Positions 35,901-47,646 of a DNA stretch of 64,000 nt are shown here, piece after piece. Source of the DNA: Progne subis subis. Lineage: Eukaryota; Chordata; Aves; Passeriformes; Hirundinidae. Each line of letters opens with the position of its first letter. Position 1 is the stretch's first letter. The stretch lies in assembly GCA_022316685.1 (NCBI GenBank), contig JAKJHU010000065.1, forward strand, positions 4,954,322 through 5,018,321, read 5' to 3'. A program made the translations under genes and the position numbers. Under the pieces are notes generated by a model. The model was not told where the DNA came from and made no database searches. It saw only the letters and a list, made by a program, of their open reading frames with translations.

Positions 35901-37111
35901 CGGCCCATACAGACATACCCAGGCAAAACAAAACTCAGAGGTGCTAAACATCAACTGTGAAGACAGCATGGCATTATATGCAGAAATACCTCTCCATTAT
36001 AAGTTTTGAAATCGGAACAATGTTTTTTTAAAATATTCCTCTGCACATTGTAACAGCTATTTTTTATCCTAAATTCTTCCATATGCAACTCCTCCATACA
36101 TATTTGATAGCTAATGACCGTGTCAGGATGGTTTGGGAACATCATCTCTCCAGTTCTGGTATTTGCCGTGCTCACTGTGTCTGATGTGCTCCATTCCCTC
36201 TAAAGCCACAGGGAACACTGAGCAACATTCCCAGGCTCCATGCTGCTGACATTCTCAACGACAGTAATTCTGTACCAAATATATGGCTGAAGAGAGAACT
36301 TTAAAAGCTATGTACTGCTCTGAAGATGCCGTGACAGGTTGGGATGAGATGTTAGGAATTTTATAAGTGTGTTATGGTGAAGGGATGTGGCAGAATACAG
36401 ATTTTCCAAATGCTTTATTAACAGTTCGAGTGCCCTCTCCTGCTTTGGTCAGACTGTGTTTTATGTTGACATATCACAGATGCAGTGAGAGAAGTATTTA
36501 CAGACTCTCTCAGTCCTGAGGCAGTTTTCGTGTGAACACTGCTAATACTTGGGCTCATTTATGGTCCGTTTCTTCCAAGGGGAAAAGGGTCTGCAGCTAG
36601 AATCCACCCCTGGCCCTGCAGCTCTGACAGTGCTGGCCCCCACAGATTTCCAGAGTCCATATCTGAGGGCCACTTCCCTTTGCTGTTTTAAAGATGTTCA
36701 CCAAAACGACTCCACTGCTCCTGCCAGCTCCCCTGTATCTGCTGTGTGTGCCCAGCAGCGCCCGCACCCCACACGGACCAGCTACAGGCACCGGCAAGGC
36801 TTGGCACCCCTCCTGGCCCGGGACAACCACAGCTCACACATCCCCAGATCTGAGACGAAGAAGGAGGTGGAAATTCAGACAGCGCTCTGCTCATTCACTG
36901 CCCAAAGCCAGTCGGATTACACCCTATATCCTTATGGCCCCTGTCCCTGCCCGAGGGCATCACCCGCCACCCCACAGCCCCCAGCTTCAGCCACCACCTC
37001 CAGAACTGAGGGCAAGGAGCCAACGAAACACGTCAAGCACGAGGATTACCGCAGAGGACGAGAGCCGCGGGCAGGGCAGGGCAGGGCAGCGCCACGGCCG
37101 CGCGGATTTAC

Positions 37112-37591
37112 CTGGTGAGCCGGCTCGGGAGCGTGCACGGCGCCGGGCTGCAGGGCTGCGGGAGGCGGCTGCGGCGCGGGCTGGGAGCCCTGCGCGGGGC
37201 GCGGCGAGGGCGCGTCGCCGGGCAGCAGCGGCTGGAAGGCGGGCTGGAACACGGGCTGCGCCGGCAGCGGCGGCACCCCCGGCGGCGCCACCGCCAGCAG
37301 CGGGATGGTGGCCGCCGGCATGTTGGGCACGATGGGCTGGCAGGGCAGGACCAGGGAAGCCACGGTGGTGTGGGGAAGGTTGACGGCCTGCATGGGCAGG
37401 GCCGGGGAGTTGGGCGCCACGGGCAGCGCGGGGTTCATGGGCAGGCTGGGCAGGATCACGGCCGGAGCGAAGTACTGGGACGGGGCAGGAATGGGGGGCA
37501 CGTTTGCGGCAGGGATGTCGGACAGGTTTGGAGGAAGGCTGTCGAGCCCTGCCAGGGGAGTAATTGCAGGAATGACGGGAAACTGAGGAAT
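37112..37591 (-). CDS. WNK2: WNK2 exon 11: large proline-rich exon
   Basis: A 160-codon phase 0-0 exon. Conserved landmarks are IPQFPVIPAITPLAGLDSLP, QYFAPAVILPSLPMNPALP, CQPIVPNMPAATIPLLAVAP and PGVPPLPAQPVFQPAFQP, all close to mammalian WNK2. The later part is proline/alanine-rich and CpG-rich and lacks the long PPQP repeats I recall from human WNK2. Acceptor tattttttcag, donor CACCAG|gtaaat. Confidence 0.94.
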
Positions 37592-38601
37592 CTGAAAAAA
37601 ATATAATATTGCATGAATTGCCGGTGCTTTCGCTGATGGTATAAAGAAGTTTAATCTGCCACACAAGTCCCTAAAAACCACCTGTGCCACGAGGATCATT
37701 ATGTCTGTTTGTTAATCACTTCCATTCGTTCCCTGAGGTTCGCAAACAGTAATAAAAACTGATTTATGCTTAAATCACTAGCAAAAGCAAAAAAAAAAAA
37801 AAAAAAATCATTTGAGGGGGACGCTTTCATACCTTAGAAGCTTGGAACTACTTCTAACACCAGCTTGAAGCCTTCAAGCAACATCCTAATTAAATGCTGC
37901 TTTTATTTTAACAGAAATTAAAAAGAATTGGGCCAGACCTAACGCAAAACTCTTTTGCGCAAAATTAAGTGAGGCAATTTAAGCTCTTGTTTTCAAACAA
38001 GCTGCAACTCAGGCACCACAGAAGAGCCCAGAAAAAGGGTTTTTACAATCCAAACCTCCCAGTGATGCAGCAGACACTGGCATCACGGCAGCAGTTTGTC
38101 TCTGCCCTTTGGCACAAGCTGCTTCACATTAGGGTGCCGTCACTACCCAACAGTGACAGCACCATCCACTCTCCCAGGCCAAGGGAAGGGTTTATCCCTG
38201 CTCCTGAGAACAGACACAGAGCAGAGCAACACAGACAGGGCGGGCAGGTGTTGAGAAAAGTGGTGAAGTCAGGAGGTCAGAAAAGAGCAATAAAAACAGG
38301 CAACTGCTCATGCCCTCAAGCCTGGGATGGGGAAGAGATTGTGCCAGAAGGGACAGCGCAAAAGAGCAAACCAAAACAAGCCTCAAAAAAATTATTGGCA
38401 TTTTGGAACTGCTATTAACTGGATGGCACAGGGATGGACACAAAGGAGGTTTCTGATTCACCAAACAAAGAAAGAAATATACAGGAATTAGGAAAGAGCA
38501 ATAACACTCTTATTGCCTAATTAAACTGGCATGCGGTCACAATAGCCACACAAAACCTGCAAATCACGTTAATTATTAGCTGGAAAATTCCCGTTGGTTA
38601 C
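37592..38601 (-). other. WNK2: WNK2 intron 10
   Basis: A 1.0-kb intron with a poly(A) run near 37790; nothing else recognised. Confidence 0.85.
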
Positions 38602-38793
38602 CTGGGAAGGGGCCACGGGCGGGAGCTGCGGCACGGTGGAGATCTGCAGGGGCTTCAGCGGGGAGCTGCTGGCGGGCACCTGCGAGCCCTGCGCCGGGAA
38701 GGGCGGCAGCAGGTGTGGGGCCGTGGGCAGCGGGCACACGGGCTGGCTGCCGAGCACCTGCTGCAGCGAGGCTGCCTGCGACATGGGCTGCTG
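38602..38793 (-). CDS. WNK2: WNK2 exon 10: proline/glutamine-rich
   Basis: A 64-codon phase 0-0 exon. It starts QQPMSQAASLQQVLGSQPVC and includes SSSPLKPLQISTVPQLPP, comparable to the PTPLPQVLAPQPVVPL...LKPLQMPQ part of mammalian WNK2. The acceptor is a run of CAG triplets (ccccgcagCAGCAG), so the first glutamines may vary between transcripts. Confidence 0.9.
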
Positions 38794-39925
38794 CTGCGGG
38801 GACACCGGGAGAAACCGGGAGAAACGTTACTGCCTGGGTACTGCAAAAAGAGCCCGGCTGGGCACGCTCCCCGCCTCTCCCCAGCTCACTGTCAGGACAG
38901 AGCCGGCGCCTGGAGTGCAGGATCACAGGCTCACTAAGGCTGGAAAACACCTCTGAGATCACTGAGCCCAGCCACCAACCCAGCACTAAAAGGACCACCA
39001 TTAAAACATGTCCCCGTGTGCCATATCAAGATGCTTTTTGAAAACTTCAAGGGATGGTGACTCCTCCACACCCCTGGGTAGCCTATTCCAATGCTTAACC
39101 ATTCTTTCAGTAGAGAAATTTTCCCCAATATCCACCCTGAGCCTCCCCTGGCCCAAGCTGAGGCCGTTCCCTCTCCTCATGTCCCCTGTTCCCAGAGCCC
39201 GAACCCCCCAGCTGTCCCCTCCTGGCAGGGAACTATGCAGAGCCAGAAGTTTCCTCTGAGCCTCTTTATCTTCAGGCTGAGCCCCTTTCCCAGCTCCATT
39301 CCCTGCCCCGGTCGTGCTCCAGCAGGGACAGCTCCCAGGAGAGACAGGCACTTTTAATTCTAACACTGCACAGGAGCCCACGCTTAAATACATTTAAATG
39401 CAAGATACATTAGCTGAAATGACAAGTGCTAACTGTCTTGGAGAGGTTATTTATAATGACTCAGACTCTTTCAATCCCAGAGATTGTTCCAGTTTGCCCT
39501 GTGAAATCCCCACCCACTAACTTCCAAGATGCAGTTAATACCCAGCTCATCCTGGCAAGCAAAAGTCACTACATAATGGAGCAGGCATGGCAAGACAACA
39601 ACACTTACTACCTGAGACACAATCAACCACAATAATTGCAGTAAAAGCTAGGTTCCAGATATTTCTGAGGTACTGCAGTGACAATGTGGTAGCCAAAAAG
39701 GTAGCTTTACTTATCCAGGGAAAGTAGTGCCTCCCTGGTCTGCCAGGCTTTGGACAGCAGAACAGAGAGAAGTTGCGTTAAAGCCAGAAATCATCAATAA
39801 CAAGCCCACACATTTTATGTGCTATTGGTATCTTCTTCTTCAGTTCCTCTAATTCTGCAAGTACTTAAAAACCCTTCTGGTTCAAAAGGATATTCTGAGG
39901 CATAGGCTGGCTCAGGGGGGCTTAC
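38794..39925 (-). other. WNK2: WNK2 intron 9, left part, with CR1
   Basis: Between exon 10 and the candidate alternative exon. It contains a 410-base CR1 fragment (38921-39330). The open frame of the candidate exon would run on to a TAA near 39815 if its donor were not used. Confidence 0.75.
38921..39330 (-). mobile_element. CR1 LINE fragment, different subfamily
   Basis: Minus-orientation CR1 beginning 'atcacaggctcactaaggct' and 'ggaaaacacctctgagatca', continuing through 'tatccaccctgagcctcccc'. This matches the 'ggaaaagacctctgagatca' class of avian CR1. Confidence 0.88.
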
Positions 39926-40408
39926 ATGGGACCCCAGGGCTGGTGGTGGCTTCACCAGGCCCTGCAGCACAGAGCCTTTGCCATCTCGTGTTTTGGGGAA
40001 GACGCGGCATCTTCCTGGGTAGAGCCCCAAACCCAGGGGAACAGCAGCACGGGGCAGGGCTGGCACTGGGGCTGGGACAGAGCAAACCGGCCGAGCTGGG
40101 GGCACCTGAACACCGAACACTGTCCGAGGAGGGACGGGGCCCCCCTCATCCATGGAGGAACTCCTGCCTGAGCAAGCCCCAGCTCCGGGGGAAGCGCCGC
40201 ACGCCCACGACGCTGGGCTGCAGCTCAAAAAGCTGCCAGCTCCCAGGGCCAGCTCTGCTCTCCCAGCTGGGTTAATCTGCAGCTCAGACAGCTGCCCATG
40301 GCTCACCAAGGGGACAGAGGGCACTGGCACTTGTGGCTCAGCCACCTCCCACTCCAGGAAACATCGTTTTGGAGCAGGAAAACCGTGCTCAGGGAATGGA
40401 GCTGCTTC
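39926..40408 (-). CDS. WNK2: Candidate alternative (HSN2-like) exon of WNK2
   Basis: An open stretch of 161 codons between acceptor aggttttag and donor TCCCAT|gtaagc. It is phase 0 on both sides and lies between exons 9 and 10, which are also phase 0, so its inclusion adds 161 residues without frameshift. It includes RCFLEWEVAEPQVPVPSVPL, SHGQLSELQINPAGRAEL and RTVFGVQVPPARPVCSV. WNK1 has an alternative neuronal exon (HSN2) in a comparable place; homology to it is inferred from position, not from alignment. The acceptor has a weak pyrimidine tract. The alternative is a chance GC-rich frame. Confidence 0.55.
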
Positions 40409-40935
40409 CTAAAACCTCCCTCTCAATTCCAGCTTGTGTCTTAGAAAATGCTTGTGAATTGGATGAGGCACAGGGAGGGAAAAATACCCACACAGATTAG
40501 GTAGCTTTGCCTCATTATAACCTTAGCAGTGTAAATGCACAGGCACCCAAATTGGAAAAATAAATACAAGTTAGGAAATACAACACCGATTCCACATGTG
40601 TGATCCAACAGTGCATATTGATACAAGACCAAAACAATTCATTGTGTAGGTAGATGAATTTCTCACCCTAATTTCCCTTGTTCTGCTGTCCTGCCCTACC
40701 CTCCTTAGCACAGACATTCACTGCACACTGCTGTCTCTGAGGAACGCAGGTGCCCTGGAAGTTTTGCAGAGAAACTTGGGACACCTTCCGCTGTTCCAGG
40801 CTGCTCCAAGCCCCAGTGCCCAGCCTGGCCCCGGCACTTCCAGGGACTGCAGGGGCAGCCACGGCTGCGTGAGGCAGAGCAGACACGGGGAAGGGCTGGG
40901 ATGGGCACGGCTCCACGGCAGAGCCCGGCTCTCAC
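40409..40935 (-). other. WNK2: WNK2 intron 9, right part
   Basis: 527 bases between the candidate exon and exon 9. A CR1 fragment at 40778-40870 lies 65 bases from the exon 9 donor. Confidence 0.8.
40778..40870 (-). mobile_element. CR1 LINE 3' fragment beside exon 9
   Basis: 'ggacaccttccgctgttcca', 'ggctgctccaagccccagtg' and 'ggggcagccacggctgc' on the plus strand; minus orientation, without the extreme 3' terminus. Confidence 0.88.
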
Positions 40936-41079
40936 CTGCTGGCCGGCCAGCACGGGCGGCGGCGGCTGCCCCAGCGGGAGCGAGGCCACGGTGCTGGGCA
41001 CCACGGGGAACGGCATCGCCGGCTCCTGGTAGTGCTGGGGCACCACGGCGGGCGCGGCCGGCACCGCGGGCAGCACGGG
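40936..41079 (-). CDS. WNK2: WNK2 exon 9: proline-rich
   Basis: A 48-codon phase 0-0 exon. It encodes PVLPAVPAAPAVVPQHYQEP, AMPFPVVPSTVAS and GQPPPPVLAGQQ, matching the ACPPSLQQHFPDPAMSF...GQQ segment of mammalian WNK2. Acceptor ctctccgcag, donor CAGCAG|gtgaga. CR1 fragments in the same orientation flank it on both sides. Confidence 0.9.
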
Positions 41080-41655
41080 CTGCGGAGAGACGGCGGTTAG
41101 GGAGGGACACTGCCAGGGATGGAGCAACCACCGCTTCTCTGGGAAACCTGTGCCAGGGCCTCCCAACCCTCAGGGGCAAGAATTCCTTCCCCACATCCCA
41201 TCCATCCCTGCCCTGTGGCAGTGGAAGCCATTCCCTGTGTCCTGTCCCTCCATCCCTTGTCCCCAGTCCCTCTCCAGCTCTCCTGGAGCCCCTTTATGCC
41301 CTGCCAGGGGCTCGGAGCTCTCCCTGGAGCTTCTCCTCTCCAGGTGAGCACCCCCAGCTCTCCCAGCCTGGCTCTGGAGCAGAGAGGCCCCAGCCCTCCA
41401 ATTATTTTTGTGGCCCACTCTGGACACACTCCAACAGGTCTGTGTCCTTCTTGTGCTTTACTTGTGCCTTCTTGTGCACAGCCACTAATGCAGCCAACAC
41501 ACCGATAAGGGACTGAGCAGGTCACCACACGTGTGGGTGAGTGAGGAATACATGCAGAGACCCCTGGGAGCCGTATCCTCTGGGAACAGGAGCATGAATG
41601 ATAATATGAAATATCACCCAGGATACAGAACTACCTGAAAAAGCCTTGGACTTAC
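41080..41655 (-). other. WNK2: WNK2 intron 8, mostly CR1
   Basis: 576 bases, about 370 of which are CR1 (41104-41475). Confidence 0.85.
41104..41475 (-). mobile_element. CR1 LINE fragment
   Basis: Minus-orientation CR1 from 'cactgccagggatgg' through 'ccctctccagctctcctgga', 'ctcggagctctccctggagc' and 'gtggcccactctggacacac'. It begins about 25 bases upstream of the exon 9 acceptor, so the exon's branch region is close to CR1 sequence. Confidence 0.92.
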
Positions 41656-41852
41656 TGCCGAGGGCTGCTGGTAGTGGCCGAGCTGGGGGAGGCTGTGGGG
41701 CACAGGCTGTCCCTCGCTCAGGGGGGGGCTGTAGACCCTCTGGATGGCAGGAGGGACAGCGTCCGGCAGGGACGAGTAGATGACGCTCTGCTGGCTGCTC
41801 TGCGAGTCCGAATACACCGTGGAGCCCTGGCCGCTGTCAAACGTGCTGTCAG
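41656..41852 (-). CDS. WNK2: WNK2 exon 8
   Basis: Encodes SDSTFDSGQGSTVYSDSQSS, QQSVIYSSLPDAVPP, then VYSPPLSEGQPVPHSLPQLG and HYQQPSA. The STFDSGQGSTVYSDSQSSQQS block is a WNK1/WNK2 signature. Phase 1 in (T|CT), phase 0 out (TCGGCA|gtaagt). Serine-rich, likely phosphorylated and disordered. Confidence 0.95.
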
Positions 41853-43918
41853 CTGCAAGAACAGTCATTCTCATTAAAAGCTCAACAACTCCCGATGTTC
41901 AAGTGATGATTTTAGAGCAAGGTCACCGTGGTTTATGTAATTAGCCATTCTGCCACTCCAGCCCTTTCGTTATATAAATAAATTCTACAACACCGATGTT
42001 ATTCTCTACAAAAGGCACACACTGCTTCTCTTAAGCCAAAACCCATCCCCATGGAGTTCTGCGCACACTGATATTTTAGGCACATTAACATTTCCTTTAA
42101 AGGGCATAAGGTTGACATTTAGAATTGCAGATGTTTATAGATTTTGTAGAATGAAAGGAGAGGAAACCCCAATTGTCATGTTCAGAGCAGATCACGGGGG
42201 CTTTTAGAGTCCCATCTTCCAGGGATGCACTGACCTAAACGCTGCTTTTATCAGCAGCACTGCAAATTACAAAATTCTTTATGCTGTATGATTTTAGTCC
42301 AGCAAATCATGCTCTGCTTGAGTGTAGTGCAATTAAGGTCAGACACAAACCCCTGTGCAGGTTCCAGTGGGTTTGGCACACTCAGAGCTCTGTGGGAGTT
42401 TCTCATGGAGCATTTGCCCCATTAACCTGTGGGAGCTGCACAGCTACAGGCACGGGGCAAGCCCTGGGTCCTTTGTCAGCTGAAAATATTGGTATTTCTG
42501 AATTAAAAATGTCTTTTCACAACTTTTAAAGTGTGTAAAATACAAGTGCTCAGCTCCATTTGAGCCTAAGTTACTGCTTTGTTCACTTGAGAAAGGAAGT
42601 TAGACAATCAGACTGCAGCTAGACATATCCCAAGGACAGATAGCTTCTAACAGGGATTTAAAATTCAAAAATGAAAAAACTGCAACACATTTTAAAATAC
42701 TATCTTAATTTACAGCTAAGCTTAAATACTATTTCTTTTCCCAACACTTTCCACTGTCTCTTCTTTCCATATTCTAAATAAAGTTTTACTTATTTGGATT
42801 TTAAATAACAAATTCTTTTTTAATAGCACCAGAGATGACATTTCTCTTCAGTACTCCCAAGCTATTCTCCCAAATGTTTTTTTTTCCAAAATTAAACTCC
42901 CCTCTCTATTTATTCAATTCATTTCTGAAGAGCCAACACACCCCTACTCTCATGATGGGATTTCTGCTGCATTAACATTCCGTTTTATTACAAACAATTA
43001 TTCAGGACCTCAAAGGAAAAAAAAAAAGTCTAATGGTAGAGTGCTAAAGTAAAAGCTGTGAGTCAGTCTCAGGTTTTTATAGAATGTACACTGCACACAT
43101 TAAGTTAATTATTTCCACTTTTACATTTGACCTCAAATTTTATGAACAGGTGCCACCCTAATTTATAGAGGTCCTGTGCTAAGAAAATGTTCAAATAATC
43201 TGATAGCAAATTGCCAGATAATACCAGATACTGATTAAAAGCTGAGGAGGAGTAGGAAATAAATTGTGGGGGTTATATTTAGTATATCATTTTGCCAACT
43301 CATGTCCAGCACAGCCATGGGAAGCACAAGTCACTTCACTGCAGCACTAGAAACAAAGAGTCATAATAGCAGTGTTCCTCAAAGGAATTAGCATGAAATA
43401 AGTATATGATCAAAAAAAATGAAATGAGCTAATTTTAGCTTCAGATAAGAAGCTTTATGAATGTAGCAATATTGTAAGAGCTATGCAAACGTGGCTATTT
43501 CTCACATCACGTAAAGGGATTTTTCCTGTACGGGCACACATGGTTATTTCAGTAGACAAAGCAGACCTCAGTGTAGCCCTTTATAAAATACCTGAATTGA
43601 AGCAGCAGCTGTGTCTTGCTAAAGGCAATGCATCTTTTACTTAAATGTGCTTACGTACAAGCCCAGAACAGTAAACCAGAAACTCTACGACAACTGTTTA
43701 GTAGCAAAATATATAGAGAGTTATATAGAGAGATCTATATAATACTGTTTTCTTGAAACTTCATCGCTTTCAATATTATCACGCGCGTGTCCCGGATGTT
43801 TGCGGGTTTTGAGCCACGGCGCAAAGCCGCCCCCGGCAGCTCATCTAAGCTCGGGTCACCGTGGGGCTCCCCCGGGACACTCATCCCCGCGCGCCCGGGA
43901 AGCCAGCACGGGACTCAC
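41853..43918 (-). other. WNK2: WNK2 intron 7
   Basis: A 2.1-kb AT-rich intron. A short (atatagag)n stretch lies near 43710-43740. No exon or CR1 recognised. Confidence 0.85.
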
Positions 43919-44207
43919 AGGCGACGGAGGTGACGCTGGTGGGCAGGTTCTGCTGGAAGGGGTGCTGGTCGGCCTCGGGCTCCTCGGGCTCCGACAGGAT
44001 GTGGTGGCCCGTGTGGGACAGGTAGGTGACCTGGACCTGCTGCGGCTGCGGCGCCTTCAGCCTGTCCGGGCACTCGGAGTCGCGGCGCTCCTCCGCCTGC
44101 ATCCTGGGCCAGATGCGCTCCCGCCGCCACAGGATCAGCGCCACGCGGTCACGGATGGACTTGGCCACGATCTTGAGATCGTTCTCGTGGAAAAACCCCG
44201 AGTCGAT
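43919..44207 (-). CDS. WNK2: WNK2 exon 7: end of autoinhibitory PF2 domain
   Basis: Encodes IDSGFFHENDLKIVAKSIRD and RVALILWRRERIWPRMQAEE, then a linker with QQVQVTYLSHTGHH and EPEEPEADQHPFQQNLP. The first part closes the PF2 autoinhibitory domain; RRERIWP is typical of WNK2 (WNK1 has KRKREQ here). Acceptor gctcctccgcag, donor GTCGCCT|gtgagt in phase 1. Confidence 0.96.
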
Positions 44208-46611
44208 CTGCGGAGGAGCACACACTCAGCAAGGTCCCGAGCACAGCCGCGGTCCCGGGACCTCATCCCAACAGAGAAAGCACGCGTGTGAAATGACACC
44301 AATTCACAGAAACGCGTTTCTCACAAGGACAGGAACTCAAGAGCTTGTTGGGGTGGGGATCTTTCTCAGTAAAACTCCTATTCCTAATGCATTAAAAAAA
44401 CCCAGGATGTAATGTCTAAGACCTGAATATATACTGGCTCTAAATATCCACCACTAAACGTCCATTGAGGAGAGCAAGTTTAATGGCAGATGGGTTTCCC
44501 TTTTTTTTTTTTTTCCTCACACTAAGAGAAAACAGGAAAAAGAATCTCTGAACAATGTACCTGGAGTGAATCAAACTGCCCCTAAATGTGAATTTATTGC
44601 CTTAACCTTTCCAGCACACAGAGTTTTCCAAATTGCTCTGCTTGATAGCACAGCAAATTATGAAGGACAAGATGTTAACAGAATTATATCTCAAATTAAC
44701 TTCTCTTAAACAGTGAAGTCAGTCAGTACTGATTGACTTTTACAAAGAAAAAGCAGACTATTCCCATTTGATGGAAAAGGGGGTGAGGCTTCTCAGAACT
44801 CAACTGCCCAACAGATAAAATGGTAATTCATCTTTGTGCTATTTGTTTGCATAATCTCCTGCAGTGCAGGGTATGAATTTCCATTTAATAATGACCTACC
44901 AGAGCTTTGCCTGCTGTCCCTACATTCTTAACATGCAGATTTGAAAGCACTTACATCCATGGGGGAAATCTAGAGGTTTTCCTGCTTTGCTCTTGCCCAA
45001 ACATAAAATAGTTTCACAGCTTAGGTTTCCACTACTAAAATTAATGGGTGCAAAGCAGCTTAAAACAGCTTTATTTTAATGGAGCCATGCCCCTTTGCAG
45101 TACCCACTGGCTGGGAGAGCTATCTTCACTTTCCAAACCCACTGAAACATTTCCAGGTCCCTTATTCCACATCCTCTGGGCAGGTGGGATTGCCTGACTA
45201 CCAAAAACCCACCAGTAATGATAAATAATTCCCTGTAATCAGGTCTCCTGCATTCTTCTCTTCCACAGCACATAAAGTAACAAACTGATGAAAACACGTG
45301 GCTTTGGTGTTCCACAATTCACAAGGACTAGAAAAAGACCCTTAGGAATAAACATCCCCTTTTTCTGCCCCTGCAACAGCCGCAGGCTTGAAAGCATTTC
45401 ATGGGCAGCCACTTAGGTAAGCATTAATGTAGAATACAGATTTTAAAATTATTTGGGAATTATTTGGGTACAGTGTCACTGTAGTTCAGGCATGATCCTT
45501 TTAAGTACACTTTTCAAGAGTTATTTCCTCTTCAAAATAAAACATCACAAGTACGGGCCAAGCAACTTGGAGAATTTTGAAATTCTAAATATTTCCATCA
45601 ATATTTAAATGCAAAATATAACAGTAATGGTACCAGAGCAATTTTTAAACTAAATGAGTTCTGTAATGATATATTGATGGAAAAACACTGGACCTACTGC
45701 AAACTAACGACAAGAAGACAAAGGAGCCTGAATTCCTCCCACTAAACTTGGAGTAGATGGTGATGAGTTCCAGCAGAGCAAGGCAGCATGACCAAAATGA
45801 GTGCCTCCTGAGCAGAACAGAGCGGTGATGACATCACTAACTGGGATCCCTCGGGATTTAGAGTCTAATAGGAACGTTTCTGCAAGCACAGGAACGTTCA
45901 GACCCTTGGCTCAGAGCCTCTGCGACTTTAGAACACCAAAACAACTGCAGCAAAGACACCATCAAAATGGGAGTTCAAGGACAAGGTGCTGAAACTGGAA
46001 CACCGATTCTCCAACAGAAGCCCACAATTATAATAATACAGAAATTCAGCAAGTGAAACTTATCTGTTAAAAAAATCCAAAGCTTACTCCTGACTCAGTG
46101 AATCCAGTTTCCTATCAAAGTTTGGGGGTTGAGGGGCTGACCACAGACCTTTCTCATCTACATTTCTTCTAAGGAACACCAACAGAAAAGATGGGGAAAG
46201 TGTTTTGGAGAATTCAATGCAGAATATTTTGTGATTGAACTTCTGAACTCTCCTAATGTATTTCTAGCAGCTGTCTGAAACCAAACAGATTCCAAATAAA
46301 TTCAAAGGAATTCAACAGCCTATGGAAACTGGCAGAAGAGCTTGCAAAATATAAAAGTAGACCAGACCTCTATGGTCCTTAAGCTATGTGAATTTTGATT
46401 TTGGGCATCTGTATTCAAACAGTATGTTTCAGTTAGCTGTTCCCCATTCACCCCTTCCTTGCTGTAGTCATTCCAAAATCAATGCAAAGTGCCTAACCTG
46501 GACACCTGGAGTGGTTCAAGGGAAGTTACTTTACCCAACTCGTTCCTCTTGTCCCCTGAGATTTATTCACTACTTTCATAGATATACATTTTTGTCAGAA
46601 GTATATTTTAC
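44208..46611 (-). other. WNK2: WNK2 intron 6
   Basis: A 2.4-kb AT-rich intron with a poly(T) run near 44503. No exon or known repeat recognised. Confidence 0.85.
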
Positions 46612-46831
46612 CATTTCTTGTGCAACATCATCAGGAGTTTCCTTCTCCAGATCAAAAGTAAACTCAATGGCTCCATTATCTTTGGGTTTTCCTTTCAGTT
46701 TCTTAGGATCTTCTACCCAGAGTCTTAAGGCAATAGAGGATTTCCTACCATGGTCTTCTTCTGCAAGTTCCACTCTTACCCCAGTATCTTCAGCAAAAAA
46801 GGCATGGCTTAATAAATCTTTAATTTCATAT
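46612..46831 (-). CDS. WNK2: WNK2 exon 6: kinase C-lobe end and PF2 autoinhibitory domain
   Basis: Encodes [20 protein letters not shown], ending the kinase domain, then [40 protein letters not shown] and [22 protein letters not shown] holds the FxF pair that in WNK1 is required for autoinhibition of the kinase. Phase 2 in (AG|A), phase 0 out (GAAATG|gtaaaa). Confidence 0.97.
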
Positions 46832-47557
46832 CTGCAAAGGATATAAAGAAGATTCAAACACTGCAAGTCAACAATTTCAAAAAGGTTCGTAACAAGAAAC
46901 TGCTGTTAAAGGTGGAAACATTTACACAATGTTTAGTGTTCACTTATAATGAATTTCTGTTCTTTTTGAAAAGACGTGGGATTTTGAAAGGAAGTGGAAT
47001 TGAAAAAGTGACATTTCCCATTTCTCAAAGCTTTAGCAATATTTATACACCACAAGCACTTAGAGAAATGCAGATTATAGCTTTGTTCAACTTTTCTTAA
47101 GTATCTGAGCTCAAAGAGAACCAGAGATTCTCTCTAGGCAGTCAGCCACAGTCCCTAAAAACTCTATTTGCAGAAGTCAGGAAATGCTGAGCACAAGACA
47201 AACTGGCAGAGAGCAGTAAAACATCAGTTTGGAAACCCAAAGCTGGAAACAAGGCACAACGTGTCTCCATGCCCAGAGACCGATGAAATCTGCTACAACA
47301 GCTGGTGATGAAGCCACCACACCAACCTTTGCCACCCGCACTGCCCCCAGTGACATCCTTTGGAGCTCAGCTCCCACGGCAGCGCTGCTCACCCTGGCAC
47401 TGACTGCCAGCAAAGCAGGAGATTGTTTGTGTTTGCACCTCCACGCTGCATTCTCCTGCACAGGGGAGACCCACAGAGCAGAGCAGAAACCCACAGACAG
47501 TTCTGAAATCCCTGCATGCATATTGGTTAATACAAAACTCGATGCCTTCAAACAAAC
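46832..47557 (-). other. WNK2: WNK2 intron 5
   Basis: A 726-base intron; no repeat or extra exon recognised. Confidence 0.85.
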
Positions 47558-47646
47558 CTTTCTTCTTTGTTTTTGCAGATGCACTCCCCAATTATCTCCT
47601 TAATTTCAGGATCGGTAACTTTCTCAAAGCTTGCTGGCTTTATACC
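47558..47646 (-). CDS. WNK2: WNK2 exon 5: kinase C-lobe
   Basis: Encodes [20 protein letters not shown] and [10 protein letters not shown], the helical C-lobe of the kinase (alpha-G/H). Phase 0 in, phase 2 out (GAAGAAAG|gtttgt). The KPASFEKV...EIKEII pattern is WNK-specific. Confidence 0.96.

Larger units (their letters stand above)
34197..37111 (-). other. WNK2: WNK2 intron 11
   Basis: A 2.9-kb intron holding a 500-base CR1 fragment (34468) and a second, different CR1 remnant (35838). No exon was recognised. Confidence 0.8.

Noticed and set aside
36549..37383. Long plus-strand frames (189 and 229 codons)
   Set aside because: They are shadows of the GC-rich exon 11 region and its flank, with no similarity or conserved composition.
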